NCBI RefSeq assembly: GCF_000971255.1
Contig: NZ_BBMC01000006.1
Coordinates: forward strand, 1 to 64,000
Direction of reading: 5' to 3'
DNA from: Demequina rhizosphaerae
GTDB lineage: Bacteria; Actinomycetota; Actinomycetes; Actinomycetales; Demequinaceae
DNA: 64,000 nt
Shown here: positions 19,040 through 27,558 of the stretch, piece after piece
Layout: every line of letters starts with the position of its first letter
Numbering within the stretch: the first letter of the stretch is position 1
Notes under the pieces: model-generated
The model's database searches: none
Told to the model about the DNA's origin: nothing
The model's input: only the letters and a program-made list of their open reading frames with translations
Made by a program: the position numbers and the translations under genes

Positions 19040-19235
19040 TCGAGCCAGGCGTCCGGCGCTGCCGATGAGCACAGCCCGGCCAGCTGCGGCCTCTCTCCCC
19101 CGCGCGCCGTCCTCGACGAACACGTGCGGCCCGGGCCGTGAAGCCTGGGCCCCATGGACCCCGCCACCGCGCTGCACCGTCTGGGCGACGTCGCGGAGCT
19201 CAGGCCGCTCCGTCGGCTCGGGGTCAAGACGGGTG

Positions 19236-19330
19236 CCGCACGCAACCGGCGCACAGGACCCGGTGCGTGCCGCATCGTCCCTGGCGCGAGCCGACGAGCC
19301 GGGTTGCGTACGCCGGTTGCGTACGCCGGG
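19236..19330. repeat. Palindromic element, family 2, copy 2, with tandem 13-mers
   Basis: Ends CCGCACGCAACCGGC and GCCGGGTTGCGTACGCC pair imperfectly, with the word CGCATCGTCC at the centre (19271-19280). The right arm holds a perfect tandem of GGTTGCGTACGCC (19302-19314 and 19315-19327). Lying just after the purM stop, it may also act as its terminator. The rest of 18917-19361 shows no gene. Confidence 0.55.
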
Positions 19331-19361
19331 CGGGCGGGCGCGAGCGCCCCCTGCCCGGGAA

Positions 19362-20477
19362 CTAGGCCCGGTACGTGCCCGAGAGCACCACGGTTCCGCC
19401 GTCGACGCCCTTGGCGCCGCGGACCACGTCCGGGCCCGTCGGCAGGCCGGCGTCGGCGCCCACGGTGCCGAGCGTCCACGCGGGCACGCCCGCCGCCGCG
19501 GAGGCGGCGATGAGCGCGTCCGCCTCGGAGGGCGCCACCACGGCGACCATGCCGACACCCATGTTGAGCGTCGACTCGAGGTCGTTCCACGGCACGGACC
19601 CGGCGGCCTGCACCACGGAGAACACCGCCGGCAGGTCCCACGCGTCGCGCGCGACGGACGCCGCCAGACCCTTGGGCAGCACGCGCGCGAGGTTGGCCGC
19701 GAGGCCGCCGCCGGTGACGTGCGAGAAGGCGCGCAGGCCGTCGAAGGACTCGGCCATCGAGACGCAGAGCTGCGAGTAGATGCGGGTGGGCTCGAGCAGC
19801 TCCTCGCCGACGGTGCGGCCCAGCTCCGGCACCACCGTCGACAGCGACCAGCCGGCGTGCTCGACGACGCGGCGCACGAGCGAGTACCCGTTCGAGTGCA
19901 GGCCCGAGGACGCCATCGCGACCACGACGTCGCCCGCGCGCACGCGCTCCGGGCCCAGCAGGCGCGAGGCCTCGACCACGCCGATCGCGGCGCCCGCGAC
20001 GTCGTAGTCGTCCGGCTCCATCACGCCGGGGTGCTCCGCGGTCTCGCCGCCGACCAGCGCGACGCCCGCCATCTCGCAGCCCTCTGCGATGCCTCGCACG
20101 ATGTCCGCGATGCGCTCCGGCACGACGCGGCCGCACGCGATGTAGTCGGTCATCACCAGGGGCTTCGCGCCGCACACGACGATGTCGTCCACGACCATCG
20201 CGACCAGGTCCTGGCCGATCGTGTCGTGCACGCCCAGCGCACGCGCGATCACGATCTTGGTGCCCACCCCGTCGGTGGACGAGGCGAGCAGCGGCCGGTC
20301 GTAGGCCTTGAGCGCCGAGGCGTCGAACAGGCCCGCGAACGCGCCCACGCCGCCGAGCACCTCGGGTCCGTGGGTCTTCGCCACGGCCGCCTTCATCAGC
20401 TCGACGGCCTTGTCGCCGGCCTCCGTGTCGACGCCGGCGGCGGCGTAGGTCAGGCCTTCGGACGGGACAGAGCTCAC
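19362..20477 (-). CDS. purM: Phosphoribosylformylglycinamidine cyclo-ligase (AIR synthetase)
   Basis: A 371-residue enzyme closing the imidazole ring in step five of de novo purine synthesis. Signatures include [52 protein letters not shown] and [13 protein letters not shown]. The GTG start at 20477 overlaps the purF stop as GTGA. Third in the operon of the small membrane protein, purF and purM. Confidence 0.97.
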   Translation of the reverse strand: MSSVPSEGLTYAAAGVDTEAGDKAVELMKAAVAKTHGPEVLGGVGAFAGLFDASALKAYDRPLLASSTDGVGTKIVIARALGVHDTIGQDLVAMVVDDIVVCGAKPLVMTDYIACGRVVPERIADIVRGIAEGCEMAGVALVGGETAEHPGVMEPDDYDVAGAAIGVVEASRLLGPERVRAGDVVVAMASSGLHSNGYSLVRRVVEHAGWSLSTVVPELGRTVGEELLEPTRIYSQLCVSMAESFDGLRAFSHVTGGGLAANLARVLPKGLAASVARDAWDLPAVFSVVQAAGSVPWNDLESTLNMGVGMVAVVAPSEADALIAASAAAGVPAWTLGTVGADAGLPTGPDVVRGAKGVDGGTVVLSGTYRA

Positions 20478-21988
20478 GAGGAGACCTCCACGGGCTGCGA
20501 CACCAGCAGGTGCCGGGCGTTGACGGGCGGCTCGACCGGGTAGGTGCCGGTGAAGCAGGCGGTGCACAGGCGCGACTCGGCCTGCTCCGTCGCCTCGAGC
20601 ATGCCCTCGAGCGAGATGTGGCCGAGGGAGTCCGCGTCGATCTGGCGGCGCACCTCGTCCATGCTGTGGCCCACGGCCGCGAGCTCGTCGCGCGTGGGGA
20701 AGTCGATGCCGTAGAAGCACGGCCACTGCACCGGCGGCGAGGAGATGCGCACGTGCACCTCGGCGGCGCCGGCCTCGCGCAGCATCGCCACGAGCGCGCG
20801 CTGCGTGTTGCCGCGCACGATCGAGTCGTCGACCACGATGAGGCGCTTGCCGGCGATGACCTCGCGCAGCGGGTTGAGCTTGAGGCGGATGCCCAGCTGG
20901 CGCAGCGTCTGCGAGGGCTGGATGAAGGTGCGACCCACGTACGAGTTCTTCACCAGGCCCTGCGCGAACGGGATGCCCGAGGCCTGCGCGTAGCCGACGG
21001 CGGCGGGCGTGCCGGACTCCGGCACCGGGATGACCAGATCGGCCTCGACCGGGTGCTCCTTCGCGAGCGTGCGGCCCATCGCGAGGCGCGCGGCCTGCAC
21101 GGACCGGCCCGCGATCGTCGTGTCCGGGCGCGCGAGGTAGACGTACTCGAAGATGCAGCCCTTGGGGTCGGCCTCCGCGAAGCGGCGCGTGCGCACGCCC
21201 GTCTCGTCGATGACGAGCAGCTCGCCCGGCTCGACCTCGCGCTCGAGCGAGGCGCCCACGATGTCGAGCGCCGCCGTCTCCGAGGCGACCACCCAGCCGC
21301 CGCTCTTGAGCTTGCCGAGCACGAGCGGGCGGAAGCCCTGCGGGTCGCGCGCGGCGTACATGCGGTGCTCGTCCATCCACACGAACGAGAAGGCGCCCTC
21401 GACCTGGGGCAGCAGGTCCATCGCGACGTCCTCGAGCGAGTCGAAGCCCTCGGCCCCGAGCAGCGCGGTCACGATCGCCGTGTCCGTGCACTTGCCGCCC
21501 TTGAGGTCGAGGCGCTTGGCCATGCCCTCGCGGGCGATGAGCAGCTCGAGCAGCTCCTGGACGTTGGTGAGGTTGCCGTTGTGGCCGAGCGCGATGGTGC
21601 CGTGGGCGGTTGGGCCGAGCGTCGGCTGCGCATTGGCCCACACGGACGCGCCGGTGGTCGAGTAGCGCGTGTGGCCCACCGCCATGTGGCCCTGCAGCGC
21701 CTCGAGCGCGCCCTCGTCGAACACCTGCGACACCAGGCCCATGTCCTTGAAGACGAGGATGTTGTCGCCGTTCGACGTGGCGATGCCCGCGGACTCCTGG
21801 CCGCGGTGCTGGAGCGCGTAGAGGCCGAAGTACGCGAGCTTGGCGACCTCCTCGCCGGGCCCGAAGACGCCGAACACGCCGCACTCGTCCTGGGGCGTGG
21901 TCTCGCCCGGCAGGAGATCGTGGTTGAGGCGGCCATCGCCGCCCCGGCGGGCGGTCATGGGTGTGCCGTCGGGGCGTCGCTGGGTCAT
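20474..21988 (-). CDS. purF: Amidophosphoribosyltransferase
   Basis: A 504-residue enzyme catalysing the first committed step of purine synthesis. The N-terminal nucleophile domain has catalytic Cys36 in [10 protein letters not shown], after a 35-residue propeptide that should be cleaved, and [11 protein letters not shown]. The phosphoribosyltransferase domain carries [13 protein letters not shown] (PRPP loop). C-terminal cysteines in [11 protein letters not shown] suggest the iron-sulfur type as in Bacillus. The ATG overlaps the upstream membrane-protein stop by four bases. Confidence 0.97.
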   Translation of the reverse strand: MTQRRPDGTPMTARRGGDGRLNHDLLPGETTPQDECGVFGVFGPGEEVAKLAYFGLYALQHRGQESAGIATSNGDNILVFKDMGLVSQVFDEGALEALQGHMAVGHTRYSTTGASVWANAQPTLGPTAHGTIALGHNGNLTNVQELLELLIAREGMAKRLDLKGGKCTDTAIVTALLGAEGFDSLEDVAMDLLPQVEGAFSFVWMDEHRMYAARDPQGFRPLVLGKLKSGGWVVASETAALDIVGASLEREVEPGELLVIDETGVRTRRFAEADPKGCIFEYVYLARPDTTIAGRSVQAARLAMGRTLAKEHPVEADLVIPVPESGTPAAVGYAQASGIPFAQGLVKNSYVGRTFIQPSQTLRQLGIRLKLNPLREVIAGKRLIVVDDSIVRGNTQRALVAMLREAGAAEVHVRISSPPVQWPCFYGIDFPTRDELAAVGHSMDEVRRQIDADSLGHISLEGMLEATEQAESRLCTACFTGTYPVEPPVNARHLLVSQPVEVSS

Positions 21989-22299
21989 CGGCCATGCTCC
22001 GTTCGGGAGGACGATGCGCGGTCGAGGCTCGTGGCCACCGCGCCGCCGACCACGGCGCCGAGCAGGCACAGCCCGAGCGCCAGGACGAGGAACACGAGGA
22101 AGCGCCCCACGCCGGTCGAGTTGGGAAGGAAGGTCGCGAGGACCGCGGCGACGAGGATGCCCGCGCCCACGCCGGTGCCGATGAAGCTCCCGAAGCGGGG
22201 CGACCGGCGCACCGTCGCGGGGACGGCCACGCTGGCGAGGTCCTCGGGCGGCGGCTCGGGGACGTCGGACGCGCTCTCGTGCGGGGGGAGGTCGCTCAC
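21985..22299 (-). CDS. Small two-helix membrane protein upstream of purF
   Basis: A 104-residue protein with a proline- and acid-rich N-terminus (about 35 residues), two hydrophobic segments (about residues 40-60 and 65-90) and a basic tail. No recognised family, though small membrane proteins at this purF-linked position are common in actinobacteria. It is first in the purF-purM operon, and its stop overlaps purF. The last codons contain the over-represented word read as Ala-Ser-Ser. Confidence 0.8.
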   Translation of the reverse strand: MSDLPPHESASDVPEPPPEDLASVAVPATVRRSPRFGSFIGTGVGAGILVAAVLATFLPNSTGVGRFLVFLVLALGLCLLGAVVGGAVATSLDRASSSRTEHGR

Positions 22300-22347
22300 G
22301 GAGCAAGTCTAGGCGGTGCCCGTGCGGGCGCGGGACGGGCGTGAGAC

Positions 22348-22378
22348 GGGGCCGGGGGCCTGTGCGACCCCCGGCCCC
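22348..22378 (-). terminator. Terminator after the alpha-glucoside permease genes
   Basis: An 11-base-pair perfect GC stem (22348-22358 with 22368-22378, 9-base loop) 35 bases beyond the 22413 stop. It also lies between this operon and the head of the purF operon. Confidence 0.72.
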
Positions 22379-22412
22379 TCCCCGGTCCCCCCTCGTGCTC
22401 GTCGGCCCCGGG

Positions 22413-23354
22413 TCACCCCTTCGTGGAGCCGGCGAGCAGACCGCGGACGAAGTACCTCTGCAGCGAGAAGAACACGATGAGAGGCACGATGATCGACACG
22501 AACGCGGCTGCCGTGAGCAGCTGCCAGTCGGATCCTCGGTCACCGGCGAACTCCGCGAGACGCTGGGTGAGCGGCGCGGTCTTCACCGTGCCGCCGGAGA
22601 ACACCAGCGCGACGAGCAGGTCGTTCCAGACCCACAGGAACTGGAAGATCGCGAGCGACGCGATCGCCGGCACCGACAGCGGCAGCACGATGCGCGTGAA
22701 CGTCTGCGTGTGGCTCGAGCCGTCGACCTTCGCGGCCTCCATGACGTCCCTCGGGATCTCCGAGATGAAGTTGTGGAGCAGGAAGATCGCGAGCGGGAGC
22801 CCGAAGATCGTGTGCGCGACCCACACCGCGGCGAACGTGCCGGAGATGTCGATCCAGTCGTAGTTGAAGATCCGCAGCAGCGGGATCAGCGCCATCTGGA
22901 GCGGCACGATCTGCAGCGCGAACACCATGACGAACAGCCACGACGCACCCTTGAACGGGATCCAGGCGAAAGCGTACGCGGCCATCAACGCGAGCACGAG
23001 CGCGAAGACGGTGCTCGGGATGGTGATGACGAACGAGTTGATGAAGTACGAGCCGAGGCTCGCGGACGACGCGCCGGACTCGAACAGGATCGTGTTGTAG
23101 TTGTCGAACGTCCATCCCCAGTTCTCGAAGATGGTCCACCATCCGGTGGTCTTCACCTCGCGCTCGGGACGGAAGGACGAGATCGCGAGCCCGAAGGTCG
23201 GGATGGTCCACAGGATCGCGATGACGATCGCCGCGGCCGTCGCGCCGCGCGACGTGAGCCGCTTCTTGACGCGCTTGGCCTTCGGCTGCTCGGAGGCCGC
23301 GATGCCGCCGAGGTCGGCGTCGACGTCCGTGCGGGGCGGGGTGGGCGTGGACAT
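22413..23354 (-). CDS. Sugar ABC transporter permease, MalG/AglG type
   Basis: A 313-residue CUT1-family permease with six hydrophobic segments. The EAA loop reads MEAAKVDGSSHTQTFTRIVLPLSVPAI (about residues 205-235), the contact for the ATPase. The cytoplasmic N-terminus of about 40 residues is charged. Its ATG shares bases with the preceding permease stop (TGATG). Together with the AglE-like binding protein it resembles alpha-glucoside importers. The operon encodes no ATPase, so a shared MsiK-type ATPase elsewhere is expected. Confidence 0.93.
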   Translation of the reverse strand: MSTPTPPRTDVDADLGGIAASEQPKAKRVKKRLTSRGATAAAIVIAILWTIPTFGLAISSFRPEREVKTTGWWTIFENWGWTFDNYNTILFESGASSASLGSYFINSFVITIPSTVFALVLALMAAYAFAWIPFKGASWLFVMVFALQIVPLQMALIPLLRIFNYDWIDISGTFAAVWVAHTIFGLPLAIFLLHNFISEIPRDVMEAAKVDGSSHTQTFTRIVLPLSVPAIASLAIFQFLWVWNDLLVALVFSGGTVKTAPLTQRLAEFAGDRGSDWQLLTAAAFVSIIVPLIVFFSLQRYFVRGLLAGSTKG

Positions 23355-24376
23355 CAGCGGACCTCCCTGTGCTGGCGCAGCGTCCTGACGTTGTAGACGA
23401 TGATCGGGATGACCATCACGAACAGCACGACGGCGAGCGCGGCGCCGATCGCAGGCTGACCGAGCCGGAAGGCGCGCGAGTACATCTCGTTCGCGACCAC
23501 CGAGGTCTCGAACTGGCCGCCGGTCATGGTGCGGACGATGTCGAAGACCTTGAGGGTCGCGATGGTGATGGTGGTGAGGACCACGACGAGCGCACCGCGG
23601 ATCCACGGCACCGTCACGGACCAGAAGCGCTGCCACCCGCTCGCGCCGTCGAGCGACGCGGCCTCGTGCAGCTCCGTGGGAACGCCCTTGATGGCCGCGG
23701 ACAGCACGACCATCGCGAAGCCTGTCTGGATCCAGACGAACACCAGGATGAGGAAGAACGTGTTCCAGGGCGGCACGTTGAGGAACTGATGCGGTGTCCC
23801 GCCGAGCCATACGAGCACCTGGTTGAGGAATCCGATCTGGTCGAAGCCCTCGGCGCGGTACGTGTACATGAAGCCCCAGATGATGGACGCACCGACCATC
23901 GAGATGGCCATGGGCATGAAGACCAGGGACTTGAGGATCTTCTCGCCCTTGGAGCGGTCGATGAAGACCGCATAGGCGAGACCGATCGCGGTCGACGCGA
24001 TCGGGACGATCAGGACCCAGATCACGGTGTTGCGCAGCACCGTGAGCATCGTCGGGTCGGTGAAGACGGTCTGGAAGTTGTCGAGGCCCACCCAGGTGCC
24101 GTCACGATCGGTGACCGACTGCCACATGGTCTGGATCGCGGGCCAGATGAGGCCGGTCGCGAGCAGCAGCAGGGCCGGGGCGACGAAGAGCGTGAGCTGG
24201 ATGAAGTCGCGCCCCTTCTTCGGCGCGCGATCGGCGAAGAACATGAGAAGGCCGACGACGGCGAGAAAGATGACGATGGCGACGGCCGCCCCACCCAACT
24301 TGCTCCCCGCATCGGCCCAGAAGTTGTCGTTGCGCCCGGCCAGCTGCATGGCCGGGAAGGTCAGTGTCGACATCAT
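23354..24376 (-). CDS. Sugar ABC transporter permease, MalF/AglF type
   Basis: A 340-residue CUT1-family permease. An additional N-terminal hydrophobic segment (AAVAIVIFLAVVGLLMFF) precedes six core segments. The EAA motif is LHEAASLDGASGWQRFWSVTVPWIRGAL. Middle gene of the three-gene importer. It starts after a strong hairpin that separates it from the binding-protein gene, which probably lowers its expression. Confidence 0.93.
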   Translation of the reverse strand: MMSTLTFPAMQLAGRNDNFWADAGSKLGGAAVAIVIFLAVVGLLMFFADRAPKKGRDFIQLTLFVAPALLLLATGLIWPAIQTMWQSVTDRDGTWVGLDNFQTVFTDPTMLTVLRNTVIWVLIVPIASTAIGLAYAVFIDRSKGEKILKSLVFMPMAISMVGASIIWGFMYTYRAEGFDQIGFLNQVLVWLGGTPHQFLNVPPWNTFFLILVFVWIQTGFAMVVLSAAIKGVPTELHEAASLDGASGWQRFWSVTVPWIRGALVVVLTTITIATLKVFDIVRTMTGGQFETSVVANEMYSRAFRLGQPAIGAALAVVLFVMVIPIIVYNVRTLRQHREVR

Positions 24377-24402
24377 TGTCGACTCCTCTCTCAGCAGGAT
24401 GC

Positions 24403-24439
24403 GAGGGTGCCGGTCGGCGGGAGGCCGACCGGCACCCTC
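24403..24439 (-). terminator. Intra-operon hairpin after the AglE-like gene
   Basis: A perfect 15-base-pair stem (24403-24417 with 24425-24439, 7-base loop) between the binding-protein stop and the first permease start, lacking a U-tract. A likely mRNA-stabilising or partial-termination element. Confidence 0.72.
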
Positions 24440-24447
24440 CTCTCACC

Positions 24448-25812
24448 TTACGGCCACGTGCTGTCGATGAACGAGGTCACATCGTCAGTGTCACGCGTGC
24501 CGTTGACCCAGTCGGTGATGCCGGTCCAGAAGGACGCGGCACCGACGGCTGCCGGCATGAGGTCGGAGGCGTCGAACTTGAAGACGGTCTCCGGGTCCTG
24601 CAGGATCTCGATGGCCGCCTGGCCGATCGGCGAGCTCGCGTTCGCCGGGTCGAGACCGGTGTTGGCGGAGATCACGCCGCCGAGCGAGACGCGCTCGTTG
24701 GCCCACGTGTCCGAGGACATGAAGGTCTGCAGCGCGACCGTCGCCGGGTCGGAGTCGAAGGCCGCGACGAACTCGCCGCCACCCGTGACGCCTGCCGGGT
24801 CGCCCTCGGCCATCGGCGGGGTGAGGAACGCCCACACGTCGCCGTCCTCGGCGACCGTGGTGCCCTCGGGCCACTGGGCCTCGTAGAACGACGCCTGGTG
24901 GTGCATCGAGCAGTTCCCGTCGAGGATCGGCAGACCGCCGTCGTTGAACGAGGTCGAGATGATCGACTCGGGACCGCCGAAGCCGCCGTTGACGTAGTCG
25001 GCATTGAGCGCGATCTCACCGAAGGTGTCGAAGGCCTCCTTGATCTCGTCGGAGGAGAACTTCACCTCGCCCGCGACCCACTGGTCGTAGACCTCGGCAC
25101 CCGACTGACGGAGGACGATGTCCTCGATCCAGTCCGTGCCCGGCCAGCCCGTCGCGTCGCCGGACTCGAAGCCGATGCACCACGGACGGTACTGCGGGTT
25201 GTCCGCGGAGCGGGCCGCCATCTCGTCGGTGAGCGCCATCATCTCGTCCCACGTCGCGGGAACCTCGTAGCCGTTGTCCGCGAAGTCGGTGGGCGAGTAC
25301 CAGACCCAGCCCTTGACCGAGGCCATCAGCGGCGCGGCGTAGAACGTGCCGTCGAAGGTGCCGTACTCCTTCCAGCTCTCGGACCAGAACTCGTCGACGT
25401 TGGCCGCGACGGCCTCCGGGGCCTCCATCACGGCGCCCGCCTCGACGAGGCGCTGCAGCAGACCGGGCTGGGGGATGATCGCGAGGTTCGGCGGGTCGCC
25501 GGCCTCGACGCGGACGTTGATCTGGGTCTCGAACTCCTGGGTGCCGACGTAGTCCACGGTGATGCCCGTGCACTCCTCGAACTGGGCGAAGGAGGTCACG
25601 AGGTCGTCGGCCTCCTGCTCCTGGATGGTCGAGTAGACCTGGACGGTCTCGCCGTCGTGCATGCCGTAGTCGGCGTAGGCCTCACAGCCCTCGGCCATGG
25701 CACCGTCGGACGAGCCGCCCGAGCTGCCGTCGTCGTCTCCGCCGGAGCATCCGGCAAGAACAAGGCCGCCCACCGCAAGCGCGGCGACCGGCAGGATGAA
25801 ACGTCGATTCAT
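24448..25812 (-). CDS. AglE-like alpha-glucoside-binding lipoprotein
   Basis: A 454-residue extracytoplasmic solute-binding protein. The lipobox LAGC (Cys22) is followed by a Gly/Ser/Asp linker. The mature protein has the CUT1 binding-protein layout (QVYSTIQEQEADDLVTSFAQFEECTGITVDYVGTQEFETQI) with many aromatic residues lining a probable sugar site (WVWYSPTD, WCIGFESGDATGWPGTDWIED), matching AglE/AlgE alpha-glucoside binders. The ATG follows GAGGAGG. A LacI-type operator sits at its promoter. Trehalose, sucrose or maltose are possible ligands, by inference. Confidence 0.9.
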   Translation of the reverse strand: MNRRFILPVAALAVGGLVLAGCSGGDDDGSSGGSSDGAMAEGCEAYADYGMHDGETVQVYSTIQEQEADDLVTSFAQFEECTGITVDYVGTQEFETQINVRVEAGDPPNLAIIPQPGLLQRLVEAGAVMEAPEAVAANVDEFWSESWKEYGTFDGTFYAAPLMASVKGWVWYSPTDFADNGYEVPATWDEMMALTDEMAARSADNPQYRPWCIGFESGDATGWPGTDWIEDIVLRQSGAEVYDQWVAGEVKFSSDEIKEAFDTFGEIALNADYVNGGFGGPESIISTSFNDGGLPILDGNCSMHHQASFYEAQWPEGTTVAEDGDVWAFLTPPMAEGDPAGVTGGGEFVAAFDSDPATVALQTFMSSDTWANERVSLGGVISANTGLDPANASSPIGQAAIEILQDPETVFKFDASDLMPAAVGAASFWTGITDWVNGTRDTDDVTSFIDSTWP

Positions 25813-25916
25813 GGGTAATGCGCCTCCTCTTCGTTGAGCTGCGCCCGTGCGTACCGCTGACGACGGCACCCACGGAGCCGCGCCCGAATCGACGAAGAGA
25901 CCGCATCCGCATCGAC

Positions 25917-25962
25917 GCAAGCGCTTGCATCGAACGTAGCCTCTCGCGACAGGGTGCCGCAA
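25917..25962 (-). promoter_or_regulatory. Promoter and LacI-type operator of the alpha-glucoside operon
   Basis: On the minus strand TTGCGG (25957-25962) and TACGTT (25933-25938) are 18 bases apart. Immediately downstream is the perfect palindrome GCAAGCGCTTGC (25917-25928), with the central CG of LacI-family operators. A repressor there would block transcription start. No cognate LacI gene is adjacent. Confidence 0.7.
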
Positions 25963-26045
25963 CCGCGGTTGCCGGAGCGCCTCCCAATCGTTACTCGCGC
26001 GTGACCTGGGACGATGCGCGGCAGGTACGGCGCGGACACCCGTAT

Positions 26046-26057
26046 GAGAGCGCTCTC
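26046..26057. promoter_or_regulatory. CebR-like palindrome GAGAGCGCTCTC
   Basis: A perfect 12-base palindrome 34 bases upstream of the histidine-kinase start. It has the same core as 18196-18209 and is close to the CebR operator TGGGAGCGCTCCCA. It could put the two-component/serpin locus under sugar control. Confidence 0.5.
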
Positions 26058-26091
26058 CCTGGCAGGCGGCCGAGGCCGTACAGTGTGCGCC

Positions 26092-26880
26092 ATGACCTGG
26101 GGGCTCGCAGCGCTGTCGCTCGCGATGACGGCGCTGTCCGCGCTGCTGGGCGTCCGGCTGCTGGTCGAGCGACGCCGTGCGCGCGTGCTGGCCGACGAGC
26201 ACGAGCGGGACGGCGAGGCGGCGCTCGCCCTGGCCGCGTCCAACGAGCGCGCCCGCATCGCGCGCGAGATGCACGACGTGGTCGCGCACACCCTCTCGGT
26301 GGTGGTCGCGCAGGCCGACGGCGGCCGCTTCGCCGGGCGCTCCGATCCCACGTCGGCGCTCACCAGCCTCGACACGATCGCGGACGTGAGCCGGTCCGCC
26401 CTCGCCGAGATGCGCGCGCTGCTCGGCGTGCTGCGCGACGGGGACGGCGACGTCGCGCTCGGCCCGCAGCCCTCGCTCACCGACATCCCCGCGCTGGTCG
26501 CTCAGACACGCGAAGGCGGGCTCGAGGTCTCGTACGTCACCACCGGGACCCCGCGACCGCTGCCCATCGGGGCCGGCCTCACCGCGTACCGCATCGTCCA
26601 GGAGGCGCTCACCAACGTGCTCAAGCACGCCGGGCCCCACGTGGCCGCCTTCGTGCAGCTGCGGTGGGAGGACGATGCGCTCGCCGTGACCGTGTCCGAC
26701 GACGGCCGCGGCGCCGCGGCCCGGGGCGACGGCGCCGGCCTCGGCATCGCCGGCATGGCCGAGCGCGCGACCATCTTCGGCGGCACGCTCACCGCAGGAC
26801 CGCGCGCGGGCGGTGGCTTCGTCGTGCGCGCACGCCTGCCGCTCAACCCCCGCACCTCGCACCAGCTGGAGGACGCATGA
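26092..26880 (+). CDS. NarL-type sensor histidine kinase
   Basis: A 262-residue kinase with one N-terminal membrane helix (residues about 3-24), no evident extracellular sensor, a HisKA_3 dimerisation box ARIAREMHDVVAHTLSVVV (phospho-acceptor His61) and a C-terminal HATPase domain (N box QEALTNVLKHAG, G boxes DDGRG and GLGIAGMAERA). The ATG at 26092 is chosen because TACAGT lies seven bases upstream, as in leaderless genes; an earlier ATG at 26014 would add a non-family N-terminus. It overlaps the response regulator by four bases and probably controls the serpin and ABC genes downstream. Confidence 0.92.
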   Translation: MTWGLAALSLAMTALSALLGVRLLVERRRARVLADEHERDGEAALALAASNERARIAREMHDVVAHTLSVVVAQADGGRFAGRSDPTSALTSLDTIADVSRSALAEMRALLGVLRDGDGDVALGPQPSLTDIPALVAQTREGGLEVSYVTTGTPRPLPIGAGLTAYRIVQEALTNVLKHAGPHVAAFVQLRWEDDALAVTVSDDGRGAAARGDGAGLGIAGMAERATIFGGTLTAGPRAGGGFVVRARLPLNPRTSHQLEDA

Positions 26881-27530
26881 TCAGGGTCGCGCTGGTCGAC
26901 GACCAGCAGCTCATCCGCGCCGGCTTCCGCATGGTGGTCGACTCGCAGGAGGACATGACCGTCGTGGCAGAGGCCGGTGACGGCGCGGACGCGATCGCCA
27001 CCCTCATCGCGCTCGAGCCGCCCGCCGACGTCGCGCTCATCGACGTCCGCATGCCCGGCACCGACGGGATCGCGGCGTGCGGGGTGATCACCGCATCGTC
27101 CCCCACGAAGGTGATCGTCCTCACGACCTTCGACCTCGACGAGTACGTGGTGGCGGCCATCAAGGCCGGCGCCTCCGGCTTCCTGCTCAAGGACGCGCCG
27201 CCGGAGGACCTGCTCGCGGCAGTGCGCACCGTGCACGCCGGCGATGCGGTCATCGCGCCCTCGTCGACGCGGCGGCTGCTCGCGCGCGTCGCGGCGATGC
27301 CGGATCCCGTGGACGATGCGCGGCTCGCCGGCCTCACCGATCGCGAGCGCGAGGTGCTGCTGCTCATGGCGCGAGGGCTGTCCAACCAGGAGATCTGCGC
27401 GGAGCTGCACCTCGCGGAGCCCACGGTGAAGACGCACGTGGGGCGCGTGCTCGCGAAGCTGGGCGCCCGCGATCGCGTGCAGGCGGTCGTGATGGCTCAC
27501 GAGGCGGGGCTGGTCCGACCGCTCGGCTGA
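26877..27530 (+). CDS. NarL/LuxR-family response regulator
   Basis: A 217-residue transcription factor. The receiver domain has the phospho-acceptor Asp56 (ALIDVRMPG), the acidic pair Asp8-Asp9 and Lys in FLLKDAPPEDL. The C-terminal LuxR HTH reads LTDREREVLLLMARGLSNQEICAELHLAEPTVKTHVGRVLAKL. The ATG overlaps the kinase stop (ATGA). The serpin gene starts 28 bases after it in the same direction. Two copies of the over-represented word lie in the gene (27092-27101, 27311-27320). Confidence 0.95.
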   Translation: MIRVALVDDQQLIRAGFRMVVDSQEDMTVVAEAGDGADAIATLIALEPPADVALIDVRMPGTDGIAACGVITASSPTKVIVLTTFDLDEYVVAAIKAGASGFLLKDAPPEDLLAAVRTVHAGDAVIAPSSTRRLLARVAAMPDPVDDARLAGLTDREREVLLLMARGLSNQEICAELHLAEPTVKTHVGRVLAKLGARDRVQAVVMAHEAGLVRPLG

Positions 27531-27558
27531 GCAGGGACCCAACGAAGGGGGGCACGTG

